From Chitinibacter bivalviorum (GTDB lineage: Bacteria > Pseudomonadota > Gammaproteobacteria > Burkholderiales > Chitinibacteraceae), in assembly GCF_013403565.1 (NCBI RefSeq), contig NZ_CP058627.1:2418001-2482000 (forward strand): a DNA stretch of 64,000 bases, in the 5' to 3' direction. Shown in pieces: positions 9,564-18,459 of the stretch (within the stretch, counting starts at the first letter, position 1; every line of letters begins with the position of its first letter). Made by a program: the position numbers and the translations under genes. The notes below the pieces were generated by a model, which saw only the letters and a program-made list of their open reading frames with translations, was not told the DNA's origin and ran no database searches.

Positions 9564-9830
9564 TTAGGGCTTGCTCCAGCTTTGTCCGGGTTTGACATTG
9601 GCGGGCGGCTTGGCGATTTGACCATCGACCCAATGCGTTTTTTTACGTGGCGTCTGCAGCACACCATCGTAACGCTGCACACTGGCGCTACTCGGCTCAA
9701 GCGAGGTGGCCTGGCTCGGTGCCTCTTTCAGCCCCGCCCGCTGCGCGGGACTGAAAAATAATTTGCCCCAGTCATCCGCTTGCACACAAAGCGGTAGCAA
9801 GAGCAGCATTAAACCGATGCGAATTTTCAT
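9564..9830 (-). CDS. small exported protein, probable MshK-like component
   Basis: An 88-residue protein with a signal peptide (MKIRIGLMLLLLPLCVQA, cleavage after QA) and a C-terminal RYDGVLQTPRKKTHWVDGQ segment resembling the inner-membrane-platform GspC/MshK homology region, in which a 'Gvl...WvdG' strand pair precedes the channel contact. MshK in Vibrio is about 100 residues and occupies the same relative place after MshJ. It overlaps the stop of the MshJ-like gene by 4 bp (ATGA). Assignment rests on gene order and this weak motif, so an unrelated small periplasmic protein is possible. Confidence 0.55.
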   Translation of the reverse strand: MKIRIGLMLLLLPLCVQADDWGKLFFSPAQRAGLKEAPSQATSLEPSSASVQRYDGVLQTPRKKTHWVDGQIAKPPANVKPGQSWSKP

Positions 9831-10423
9831 GGCTTTACCTCGACGGGTTTGGCTGGCGCAATCGTAATCCAGTCATAGAGGCACATCACATCAATACCAG
9901 CCTCGTCATTCCGTTTAAGCTCGCACGAGCGAGGAATAGCCTTGCCAGGCAGCTTGGCCAGCCAGGCATTAAAGCTAGAGAAATCCCATTCGTTTTGCGC
10001 CAGATACTGCACCTTCATTTCGCTGGCAAACAGCATTAAATCCTGCTCACCAACCGCACCCTCTTTGACTCGCTGCGGCGCAAAGGTGTAATCGAGCGCC
10101 AAAGCCCCATTACGGCGATTGAGTTCAGCCAAAGCCTCAACCCAATCGAGCCGATGCTCTGGGCCAACAATGCCTTTGCTCATCATTTGCGCGTATTGCT
10201 GCTCAAATCGCTGCATCGCCTGCCAATTATTAAACGCCAAATCAGCCGCCCCCGTGATTTCTCGGATTCGAGTTTGCTGGGCTGCCAGCTCTTTTTCACT
10301 AAAAAACACATAAGCCTGCGTGACCAGCAGGATCAAGCCGGCCACCAGCATGGCGGTGCCAAACCAGATTAATTGTCGACGGATCAAGAGCCAGTCTTGT
10401 AGGCTGTATTGATTCAGCTTCAT
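9827..10423 (-). CDS. mshJ: MshJ / PilO-like inner membrane platform protein
   Basis: A 198-residue bitopic protein with a short cytoplasmic N-terminus, one transmembrane helix (LIWFGTAMLVAGLILLVTQAYVFF, about residues 18-41), then coiled coil and a ferredoxin-like periplasmic domain, the PilO/GspM plan. It would pair with the MshI-like protein to link the cytoplasmic ATPase to the secretin. The start overlaps the upstream mshI stop by 4 bp. Sequence similarity within PilO/MshJ families is low, so the name depends on layout and gene order. Confidence 0.7.
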   Translation of the reverse strand: MKLNQYSLQDWLLIRRQLIWFGTAMLVAGLILLVTQAYVFFSEKELAAQQTRIREITGAADLAFNNWQAMQRFEQQYAQMMSKGIVGPEHRLDWVEALAELNRRNGALALDYTFAPQRVKEGAVGEQDLMLFASEMKVQYLAQNEWDFSSFNAWLAKLPGKAIPRSCELKRNDEAGIDVMCLYDWITIAPAKPVEVKP

Positions 10424-12039
10424 GGTGCAAGCTCCTGCTGAGGCGGCACAGTCGGGGCTGGCAAGTGAAGTCGAATGACAAAGTCAGCGTGACGTCCTTT
10501 TTCGTCACTCACCGAGCGATCAGCTTGCGCTTTGATGCTCGACTCAGAGCGAATATCGATCGGCCATTGCAATACGGTAACCTGAGCTTGCGGTAACAGT
10601 TGCAAACGTTGCATCAAGGCATTGACCTGCGCCAATGCTGCACGATAGGCATTCGGGTCTTGCACCCGACCACTCAATTGCAAAGTCTGACTCAACCATG
10701 GCGTACCACCAGGCTGCGCATTGGGATCCGCCGCCGCGGCCGCATCCTGTTGGCTTGCAGGCGCGACGGGGGTTCCTTCAGCGCTGACATCAGAGCCCGC
10801 CGCCCACTTCACTTCGTCAAGCGTTAAGGTCGGAAAATCGAGCAAGATCTGGCTAATTTGCCGCAGCAACGCTTCAACATTGGGGGCAAACTCAATATGC
10901 TCGCGATACATCTTAACCGCTGCTTGCAGTCGCGCTGGCTCACTGGCCGCGACCTGCTTTAACAAACTACTGTACTGGCGCTGTCGTTGCTGTAATTGCT
11001 GCTGCCGACGCTCGCCCGCGGCTAGCTGGCCTTGAAGTTGACCCGCCTGAAAATAGCTCAAACCAGATAGTATGCACGCACAAACCAACACTATAAAGGC
11101 CGATATAAACAAACCCTTACCCAGTATATAAAGTCCATTGTATTTGATGGCCTCAGCAGGAGCGTATTGATTCACTGGGCGCTGAGTCACCAGCATCGCC
11201 ACCAAAATATCCAGCCAGGTATGGCAAGCCTTGGGTAATTTCAGCCGTTTTGCCAAATCCTGCAAATCAGTTTGCACGCTAAAATCAATTTGCCCTGCAT
11301 CATCCCCTAATGCGGCCCAGATGGTTTCGCGCTCAGCCGCCATTTGTGAGTCAAACAAAGCAAAAATAGTCAGCTGCTCTTCGCGCCCCATGAGGCGCAA
11401 AGTCGTCAAATATTGCCGGGCACGACGAATTTCATTGGCGACTTCAGCCGCTTGCAGCGCGATTTCTTGTTCAGGGTTAAAGGTGCCCAAGCGGGAAAAG
11501 CGCAAACCATCGGGCGTGAAATAGCTTTGTCTTAACTGCCCTGCTTCACAAGACGACATCACCAGAATATGCGGCAAGTCAGAGTGCAGCTTGGCCATCA
11601 TATCTTGCGTCAGCAGTGAAACCGAATACACCCCGGCCACAGCAGCCTTGACGGTATTTAATTCGGCCAAGATGCGATCAATTTGCTCGCGACTGGTCAG
11701 CGCAGACAATTGCAATCGGTCTTGCTCACCACGCTTGCCTTTGAGCTGAATCCTCGCGCGCCGATAAGGCGTAGCGCGAAAAAGCTGATCTAGCTTTCGC
11801 TCTTGCAAGGCGCGTTGATCTTTGGCGTTGAGATGCGGCACCATTTCATGCTGCAGATCTTCCTCAACCAAATCGGTGAGCAGGTAGTAGCGCTGCAATT
11901 CCTGCTGCGAGAGCCAGTGCTTAAACTCGGCGATCCCCGCTTCATCATGGCTAAAGCGCGCCAGATCTTCGGCACCCAGATGACCCCATTGATAGGCGCC
12001 CAATCTTTCATGTGTTAGCAGCAGAACTATCGATTTCAT
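10420..12039 (-). CDS. mshI: MshI / PilM-PilN (GspL)-like platform protein
   Basis: A 539-residue protein. The N-terminal 310 residues are soluble and hydrophilic and look like the actin-like PilM/GspL cytoplasmic part, with a central transmembrane helix (LGKGLFISAFIVLVCACILSG) at about 309-330. A coiled coil follows (QGQLAAGERRQQQLQQRQRQY) and then a PilN-like periplasmic domain. It is longer than Vibrio MshI. In pilus systems this protein recruits the assembly ATPase. Start codon and the upstream mshG stop overlap by 4 bp. The proline/alanine-rich insert near residues 430-455 is unusual. Confidence 0.72.
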   Translation of the reverse strand: MKSIVLLLTHERLGAYQWGHLGAEDLARFSHDEAGIAEFKHWLSQQELQRYYLLTDLVEEDLQHEMVPHLNAKDQRALQERKLDQLFRATPYRRARIQLKGKRGEQDRLQLSALTSREQIDRILAELNTVKAAVAGVYSVSLLTQDMMAKLHSDLPHILVMSSCEAGQLRQSYFTPDGLRFSRLGTFNPEQEIALQAAEVANEIRRARQYLTTLRLMGREEQLTIFALFDSQMAAERETIWAALGDDAGQIDFSVQTDLQDLAKRLKLPKACHTWLDILVAMLVTQRPVNQYAPAEAIKYNGLYILGKGLFISAFIVLVCACILSGLSYFQAGQLQGQLAAGERRQQQLQQRQRQYSSLLKQVAASEPARLQAAVKMYREHIEFAPNVEALLRQISQILLDFPTLTLDEVKWAAGSDVSAEGTPVAPASQQDAAAAADPNAQPGGTPWLSQTLQLSGRVQDPNAYRAALAQVNALMQRLQLLPQAQVTVLQWPIDIRSESSIKAQADRSVSDEKGRHADFVIRLHLPAPTVPPQQELAP

Positions 12040-13229
12040 CGTAATTTACTAATCGTATCGAAAATAGGCCCGAGGACCGAAGACATAATCCACGCCAGGA
12101 TCAGCCCCAAAATGACGGTCATCATCGGCTCGATGAGTGACTGCACCCGCTCTATGGCCTCTTTGATATCGCGATTATAAAAATAAGACACATTCATCAA
12201 GGCATTATCCAATTGCCCCGTGCTTTCACCGACGCGGAGCATGCGCAGCACCAGCGGAGGAAACAGCCCAACCCGCTCAAAGCTCGCCGTGACGCCTTGG
12301 CCTTCGCGAATTTGCATTTCGGCCCGATTCAGTGCGTCGGCGATGACTAGATTTCCCACAATCCCTTCGGTAATGCGGATGCATTCCAAAATCGGAATGC
12401 CAGCGCCGTACAACAAGGCAAAAAAGTTCGCAAATCGCGCCAGAATAATCTTATGCAAAATTGGTCCAACCGCCGGTATACGCAATTTCCAGCCATCAAA
12501 CTTAAAGCGAAAAGCAGGATCGACCTTATTTCGCCAGCGAATAAATAAAAATATCAGCGGTGGTGCCGAAATAATCAGCCACCAGAAATTGACAAAAAAA
12601 GCAGAAACCCAAAGCAAAATTTGCGTATTGAGCGGCACTTCCTGCTTCATGGATTTAATAAACTCCACCAGCTGCGGCACCAGATAAATCATTAAAAAAC
12701 ACACCACGCAAAATACCAGCGCCCCGACAAAGGCGGGGTACATCACAACGCGCTTGGTCTGGGCGATCAGCTCATCTTGCCATTTGATCGACTCGGTCAG
12801 GCTTTTGAGCACCGAAGGCAGCTCGCCACTGGCCTCGCCGGCGCGAATCAAATTGACAAAAACCGAATCAAATACCTCGGGGTGCGCAGCCATCGCCTGC
12901 GACAATTGACTACCGCCTTCAATGTCTTCGATGACATTAGCAATCACTTCGCGAAACTTGGGGTGATCGAGGCTATCGCGCAGATCAACCAATCCTTCTA
13001 GCAAGGGCACGCCCGCGCGGGTTAATTGCTCCATATGAAAACAGAAAGTAATCAAGTCGCGTCGTTCAATCTTGCGCCGACCCAACAAATCCATCCCGCT
13101 GCCTTTGGCATGGATCAGCGTCATTCCCAGTCGGCCAAGGCGTAACTCCAAGTCGGCCATATTGGCGGCTTCCATCTGCCCTTGTTGCACGCGCCCTTGC
13201 GCATCGGCGGCCCGATAGCGGTACTGCAT
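12036..13229 (-). CDS. mshG: MshG / PilC-type platform protein
   Basis: A 397-residue polytopic protein of the GspF/PilC/TadC family. It contains two copies of the T2SSF cytoplasmic domain, around residues 55-175 (FCFHMEQLTRAGVPLLEGLVDL, FVNLIRAGEASGELP) and 260-380 (FANFFALLYGAGIPILECIRI, MLRVGESTGQLDNAL), each followed by long hydrophobic helices. Members sit in the inner membrane and are turned by the assembly ATPase to extract or insert pilin subunits. The gene follows mshE by 16 bp and overlaps mshI by 4 bp. Length equals the family norm. Confidence 0.9.
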   Translation of the reverse strand: MQYRYRAADAQGRVQQGQMEAANMADLELRLGRLGMTLIHAKGSGMDLLGRRKIERRDLITFCFHMEQLTRAGVPLLEGLVDLRDSLDHPKFREVIANVIEDIEGGSQLSQAMAAHPEVFDSVFVNLIRAGEASGELPSVLKSLTESIKWQDELIAQTKRVVMYPAFVGALVFCVVCFLMIYLVPQLVEFIKSMKQEVPLNTQILLWVSAFFVNFWWLIISAPPLIFLFIRWRNKVDPAFRFKFDGWKLRIPAVGPILHKIILARFANFFALLYGAGIPILECIRITEGIVGNLVIADALNRAEMQIREGQGVTASFERVGLFPPLVLRMLRVGESTGQLDNALMNVSYFYNRDIKEAIERVQSLIEPMMTVILGLILAWIMSSVLGPIFDTISKLR

Positions 13230-13245
13230 TAATTACGCCCTCGCA

Positions 13246-14949
13246 TTAGCTCACCCTATCCGTCAGATCGACGACGCGGGTGATTTCTTCCAGCGAGGTT
13301 TGCCCGGCGATCACCCGACGACAGGCATCGTCGGCAATCGGCCGAAAGCCTTTACTCATCGCCATATGCTTAATTTCACGCATCGAGGCGCGACGTGAGA
13401 TCAGCTCGTCCACATCAGCGTCGAGTTTGAGCAACTCCATTACCGTTGTGCGGCCTTTATAGCCCTGCTCCTCACATTTCGGGCAACCCACGGCGCGGTA
13501 AATGGCGGTGTGCTGGCCATGCATACCAAGCAAGCGGCGCTCAAAATCATCGGGCTCATACGCTTCTTTGCAAAATTCACACAAAGTACGCACCAAGCGT
13601 TGCGCAATAATCCCGATGATATTGCCCGACAATACATCGGGCAGCACACCAATATCGAGTAACCGTGGCAAGGCACCAATGGCCGAATTAGTGTGCAAAG
13701 TCGAATAAACCTGATGCCCCGTCATCGCCGCGCGAAATGCCATTTCGGCGGTTTCACGATCACGCACTTCACCAATCAAAATCACATCGGGGTCTTGCCG
13801 CATCATCGAACGAATGCCGTTGGCAAAGTCCATTTTTGAGACTTCACTGACCGAAGTTTGCCGTATCATCGGCAAGGGATATTCGACTGGGTCTTCCAAG
13901 GTCATGATGTTCACATCAACCGAATTGATGTGATTGAGTATGGAATACAGCGTGGTTGTTTTACCCGAGCCCGTCGGGCCGGTCACCAAAATAATGCCTT
14001 CAGGCCGTGCGATCATCAGGCGCAGCAAATCGAGATTGTGCTCGGTCAGCCCCAAGCCATCGAGCGGCACCAAGCCTTTTTGCCGATCTAAAATCCGCAA
14101 AACGATATTTTCGCCCCACGTCGTTGGCTGGGCCGAAACCCGAAAATCGAGATGCCGCCCCGATAAGGTCAGCGAAATACGGCCGTCTTGCGGTGCACGG
14201 GTTTCGGCAATATTCATCGTCGCCAAAACTTTGAGGCGAACGACCATCGCGGGCCAATAGGTTTTATGCAGCGCACGAATTTGCCGCAATACGCCGTCAA
14301 TGCGATAGCGAATTCGGACAAAAGACTGCTCGGGCTCAAAGTGAATATCGGATGCACCGCGCGTCACCGCGTCGGCCAGCAGCGCATCAATCAAGCGCAC
14401 CACGGGCTGACTGTATTCGGCCTCGGCCTGCGCCAAACTGGTGTAATCGATTTCGCCCGTTTCAATCTCGTGCAAAATGCCGTCAATCGACAGCTCGAAG
14501 CCATAATACTGATCAATCGCGCGCACGATGTCAGACTCAGCCGCTAGCAAAGATTCGATTTCAAATTTGTCTTTGGTCTGCAAGCGGAGTTGATCGAGCG
14601 CGACCAGATTATTCGGGTTCGCCATCGCCACCGTGAGGCGCTGCGTCGCTTCATCCAAACCAATCGGCAAAATCAATAGCCGTTTGGCCAGATCTTTGGG
14701 GATTAAGCGAATCGCCTGCAAATCGGCAATCACGCGTCCGAGATCAACACTCTCGTGCCCTAAGTTTTCCGATAAAGCCTCGCGCAAGACATTTTCGGAA
14801 ACAAAACCCAGCGACACCATCAATTTGCCCAGCGGCGTACCCGAGCGGCGCTGCTCTAGCAAGGCAATACGCAATTGGTCGTCGGTAATCAGCCCCTTAT
14901 CGACCAATAGCGCGCCCAGCGGTAAACGATTTTTAGCTGGTGTATTCAT
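13246..14949 (-). CDS. mshE: MshE-type assembly ATPase with MshEN domain
   Basis: A 567-residue GspE/PilB-family ATPase powering pilus extension. Residues 8-75 form an MshEN module with LPLGALLVDKGLITDDQL...ALLEQ and a second LGKLMVSLGFVSENVL...AL; this arrangement binds cyclic di-GMP in Vibrio MshE. The catalytic part has Walker A GPTGSGKTTTLYS, the Asp box TLEDPVEY, Walker B LIGEVRDRETAEMAFRAAMTGH and His box STLHTNSA. A Cys-x2-Cys pair (CEFC, CPKC) marks the zinc-binding loop of extension ATPases rather than PilT retraction ATPases. It follows mshN by 2 bp. Confidence 0.92.
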   Translation of the reverse strand: MNTPAKNRLPLGALLVDKGLITDDQLRIALLEQRRSGTPLGKLMVSLGFVSENVLREALSENLGHESVDLGRVIADLQAIRLIPKDLAKRLLILPIGLDEATQRLTVAMANPNNLVALDQLRLQTKDKFEIESLLAAESDIVRAIDQYYGFELSIDGILHEIETGEIDYTSLAQAEAEYSQPVVRLIDALLADAVTRGASDIHFEPEQSFVRIRYRIDGVLRQIRALHKTYWPAMVVRLKVLATMNIAETRAPQDGRISLTLSGRHLDFRVSAQPTTWGENIVLRILDRQKGLVPLDGLGLTEHNLDLLRLMIARPEGIILVTGPTGSGKTTTLYSILNHINSVDVNIMTLEDPVEYPLPMIRQTSVSEVSKMDFANGIRSMMRQDPDVILIGEVRDRETAEMAFRAAMTGHQVYSTLHTNSAIGALPRLLDIGVLPDVLSGNIIGIIAQRLVRTLCEFCKEAYEPDDFERRLLGMHGQHTAIYRAVGCPKCEEQGYKGRTTVMELLKLDADVDELISRRASMREIKHMAMSKGFRPIADDACRRVIAGQTSLEEITRVVDLTDRVS

Positions 14950-14951
14950 CC

Positions 14952-16562
14952 TTATTCACCCGCCAGTCGCAATTGAGCCAGCCGCGCTTCCGCCGCGGCC
15001 CGATCAAAAGACGATGCCCGCTTATTGGCTAAATCCAAGGCTTTACGGTAGTAATCGGCCGCCAACCGTGCTTGTTTGAGGTGATCCAGGCTCACGGCCA
15101 AGTTGTAGGCCAAGTCGGCGTTATCTGGATGCACGCTCCAGGCTTGGAAAAATTGTTCTTGCGCCTCTTGCCAGCGTTGCCGATTGGCATAGTACTGGCC
15201 GAGTAGTAGCGGATTTTTACTTTGGCTGGCATCTTGCAATAAACGAGCCTCGCTACTTTCGCTAATCGCCTCTGGATTGAGCGCCATCTGCGCCTGCTGC
15301 ACCGCCTGATCTTGTGGGTTTAGCTGCAATAAATACTGATAAATCCCCGCCGCCTGCGCGCTCTGCCCGCGCCGCACATGCACTGCGGCCAAGCCAAGTA
15401 GCGCATCGCGATTACGCGGCTCACTCGCCAGCACTTTGCGATACAGGCGCTCAGCCTGCGACACATCATCCTGCTGATAAGCCAGCCATGCCTGCTGCAG
15501 TGGGGCTTGCGTATCGAGTGTGGTTTTTTCAAACTTGACCGTATTTGGGCTGGTACTCGTTAATTTGGGGGCGAGCGGTTTAATATTGCTAGGAACTCGC
15601 TCTGACTGCACTTCAGACTCTGTGGACTTAGATATACCCGCCACAGTATCTTCATGAACATCTTTCTTAGGCTTAACTTCTGGCAAATACTCCCCCGCTG
15701 GAGCATGGCTAAGTTCGGTTTCTAGCGGGCTGGCGCTTTCTTGCGGCAAGGAGGCAACCGGATCTTTTGGCAAAGCCGCCGGAAGCGGAGCCAGAGAAGG
15801 ATTGGTGAGCTGCTGATACTGCCAAGCAAACCAAGAAATTAAGCCAAACAACAGCACTGCACCGCCGAGCGCGATCCACGGCAGCAAGCCTTTACCCGTC
15901 TTCTTTTTCGTTCCCGATTGCAAAATCTGACTGGCCGCCAAGCGCTGGGCGGGTGAAGCGACAGACTCTCGTCCAGCCTCTCGCCCAGCATTAAGTGCTG
16001 CTGGCGCGGCAGGCGCAACAGCCTGAACGACCGTCTCCCGTGCTACTGGCGCGGACGATGGCGGTGGCAGTGGCGGGGCAACCGATTCAGGGCTTGCGTG
16101 ATCTGCAGTCACATCGGCAAGGTTTTCTGGGTTACTTGACAGGCCACTCGCAGGCAACTCGTCGGCTTGCAGCGGCTCTACTGTGGCTTGCTCGAAATTC
16201 AAGGGTTCAACATCGGCAAGGCTTAGCCCCGGCGCAGCCCGATCAGGCGGAGCAGATTGCTCTTGGCTTATCGGTGGAAGTGTCGCTGGCTCAATATCTG
16301 ATGCTGATGGCGGTGCTGGATCTGGAACTGGATCGGGCAATGGATCAAAGACCCACGCCTCTGGTGGCAATGACTGAGACGACTCATCTTTATCGTCATT
16401 TCGCGCTTCATCGCCAGCGCTGGCAACGCGATCAAGATTTTCAGCCTGTTGCGATTCAGGTAGCGTATCTACCGACGCGCCAGCCAACTCCGCCTGCGCT
16501 AGCGCTTCTCGGCGACGCTTTTCCTCTTCAGCTTTTTTCAGCGCTTGCAACAGTAAACTCAT
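14952..16562 (-). CDS. mshN: MshN / GspB-like TPR protein
   Basis: A 536-residue protein starting MSLLLQALKKAEEEKRRREA, a start shared by MshN and GspB-type proteins. A long acidic, proline-rich region follows, then one transmembrane helix at about 227-250 (LLPWIALGGAVLLFGLISWFAW), another disordered stretch, and TPR repeats from about 350 to 530 (AWLAYQQDDVSQAERLYRKVL, LGLAAVHVRRGQSAQAAGIYQYL, LAYNLAVSLDHLKQARLAADYYRKAL). The periplasmic TPRs are thought to help secretin or pseudopilus assembly. It overlaps mshL by 4 bp and mshE follows after 2 bp. Confidence 0.82.
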   Translation of the reverse strand: MSLLLQALKKAEEEKRRREALAQAELAGASVDTLPESQQAENLDRVASAGDEARNDDKDESSQSLPPEAWVFDPLPDPVPDPAPPSASDIEPATLPPISQEQSAPPDRAAPGLSLADVEPLNFEQATVEPLQADELPASGLSSNPENLADVTADHASPESVAPPLPPPSSAPVARETVVQAVAPAAPAALNAGREAGRESVASPAQRLAASQILQSGTKKKTGKGLLPWIALGGAVLLFGLISWFAWQYQQLTNPSLAPLPAALPKDPVASLPQESASPLETELSHAPAGEYLPEVKPKKDVHEDTVAGISKSTESEVQSERVPSNIKPLAPKLTSTSPNTVKFEKTTLDTQAPLQQAWLAYQQDDVSQAERLYRKVLASEPRNRDALLGLAAVHVRRGQSAQAAGIYQYLLQLNPQDQAVQQAQMALNPEAISESSEARLLQDASQSKNPLLLGQYYANRQRWQEAQEQFFQAWSVHPDNADLAYNLAVSLDHLKQARLAADYYRKALDLANKRASSFDRAAAEARLAQLRLAGE

Positions 16563-18394
16563 TTGCCGGCCTCTTTTGGCAAAGGAATTACGCCGCTTTG
16601 AAACGCTGAAATCGCTTGATCGCTCGGGGGATTAAAAAAGTCCTCGCCTGGCAACAGGGATTTCAGACCGCTTTGCGCACCGTTCAAGCCATCTTCATGC
16701 ACGACAATCGGGCGCAAAAACACCACCAGCTCAATTTTACGCACGGTGTCATCACGATAACTAAACGCATCACCCACCCAAGGGATGCGTGACAAACCTG
16801 GTACGCCTTGGCGGGAGTTGGTTTGTTTATCCTGAATCAATCCACCCAACACGGCAGATTGACCGCTGGCGATTTTGAGTGTGGAATCAAATTCGCGTAC
16901 TTGCAAAATCGGAATCAAACTTTGCACCGGATTGCTTTCGGTTCTGGACATCAATGCCACCGCGGGATCTTGCACATAGCCGCTGATATTGGTGATCGTT
17001 GGGCGAACATTCATAGAAATCAGGCCCGACTCCGAGATCTGTGGCGTGACCTGCATCACCAAGCCGACCGGCACGGTGTGCAAGGTACTTTCATACGTCG
17101 CCCCAGTAATCCCGCTCGGCGTATTGGTGCCCTCAGTGACGGTGAGCGTGAAATACACCTGTTCTTCTACCACCTTCATCACGGCGGTTTGATTATTCAG
17201 CGCAATTACTTTGGGGCTGGACAGCACGCGGGCACGACCAAATTGTTCCAGCAGTTTTAAGGTAGCAACCAGATTAGTGCCTTTGTAAGACAGCACACTG
17301 ACCGGCGCTGCGGCCAGATTTGATCCAATTAAACTTTGCCCCACTGACCAGCCATTGCCACTGGCGATTTTGCTCCAATCGACCCCTGCCTGATATTGAT
17401 CGCTAAGTGCAACTTCAACAATCGTTGCCTCAATCATCACTTGGCGCTGCGCCGATGATTGCACCATGGCCAAAAATTCAGCGACTTTTTGCTGATCTTT
17501 ATGCGAAGCACGAATACTGATCGTGCCACTTTCCGGGTTCATCACCACCAGATTGGGCTCGACTACCGCGGCAATCGGCGCTGCCGCCGCACTGCTTTCC
17601 TGCTTGAGTTTTTCTGTTTGTGCTACGGTTTTTTCAATTTTGGCCAGCCCTTCAGCGAGTGCCAGCGCAGTCTTGGCATCGGTGTTTGCATTATTCACCG
17701 TTTGCGAAACCTGCTTGCCGACGTTGGCCGTTACGGGAGGAGCCAATGCCGCCGTCGCCGCAGCCGTGGTCGGGTTATCTTTAACGCCCAAGATTTCCTT
17801 CAAATTGGCTTCGAGGCGCTTCCAGAATTGATTGGGATTTTCACTATCGATTGAAGTCGATGAGGTATTGTTATTGCCCCCTGTGCCACCGCCTTGCGTA
17901 TCAGAGCTGGCCACCGAATTGAGGATATTGACGCTCGACTTCATATTGCGCGACAAATTGAAATAGTCGACGCGATAGGTTTTCAAATAGGGCGTATCGG
18001 GGGCGATCGTGAGTACCCCTTGCTCCAGCGTCCAGCGAATATCAACTTGCTTGGCAATTCGATCCAAAATCTGTGGCAAGGTCTGATTGATCGCATTCAA
18101 AGTCACGCTACCCGACACCGAGGGATGCACATCAACATTGATTTTGGCATCCCGCGCCAGCGCAAAGAGCAGCTCGTTCACCGGCAATTGGCTCACTACG
18201 ACGCTATAGGTTTCTAGCTTAGCGCTTTGACTGGGCTTGGGCAGATAGGGGATTTGTGTCACAGGTTTGGGGATATTGACATCCGCCTCAGGTGCGGCCT
18301 GCACATGGCGCCCTTCTCGCGGCGGCAAGCCATTATTAGTCGCGCATGCAGTCAAGGTGCTGGCAATCAAGAGCGGTAAAATGAGTGGTTTCAT
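16559..18394 (-). CDS. mshL: MshL-type outer membrane secretin (lipoprotein)
   Basis: A 611-residue secretin. The ATG at 18394 opens a lipoprotein signal MKPLILPLLIASTLTAC, with lipobox LTAC, so it should be lipidated and moved to the outer membrane. N-terminal secretin/STN domains (VSQLPVNELLFALARDAKINVDVHP) come first, then a Ser/Asn/Gly-rich and Ala-rich linker at about 165-280. The C-terminal beta-barrel carries the secretin signature QSAVLGGLIQDKQTNSRQGV and PWVGDAF. It would form the ring for pilus passage. A TTG 12 bp upstream could add four residues but has no better ribosome site. Confidence 0.9.
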   Translation of the reverse strand: MKPLILPLLIASTLTACATNNGLPPREGRHVQAAPEADVNIPKPVTQIPYLPKPSQSAKLETYSVVVSQLPVNELLFALARDAKINVDVHPSVSGSVTLNAINQTLPQILDRIAKQVDIRWTLEQGVLTIAPDTPYLKTYRVDYFNLSRNMKSSVNILNSVASSDTQGGGTGGNNNTSSTSIDSENPNQFWKRLEANLKEILGVKDNPTTAAATAALAPPVTANVGKQVSQTVNNANTDAKTALALAEGLAKIEKTVAQTEKLKQESSAAAAPIAAVVEPNLVVMNPESGTISIRASHKDQQKVAEFLAMVQSSAQRQVMIEATIVEVALSDQYQAGVDWSKIASGNGWSVGQSLIGSNLAAAPVSVLSYKGTNLVATLKLLEQFGRARVLSSPKVIALNNQTAVMKVVEEQVYFTLTVTEGTNTPSGITGATYESTLHTVPVGLVMQVTPQISESGLISMNVRPTITNISGYVQDPAVALMSRTESNPVQSLIPILQVREFDSTLKIASGQSAVLGGLIQDKQTNSRQGVPGLSRIPWVGDAFSYRDDTVRKIELVVFLRPIVVHEDGLNGAQSGLKSLLPGEDFFNPPSDQAISAFQSGVIPLPKEAGK

Positions 18395-18459
18395 AAACTC
18401 AATCAATAAAGTCGTTCATTTAATTTAAGCGAAAGTCCGAGTAAGCGCCAGATTGCAAC

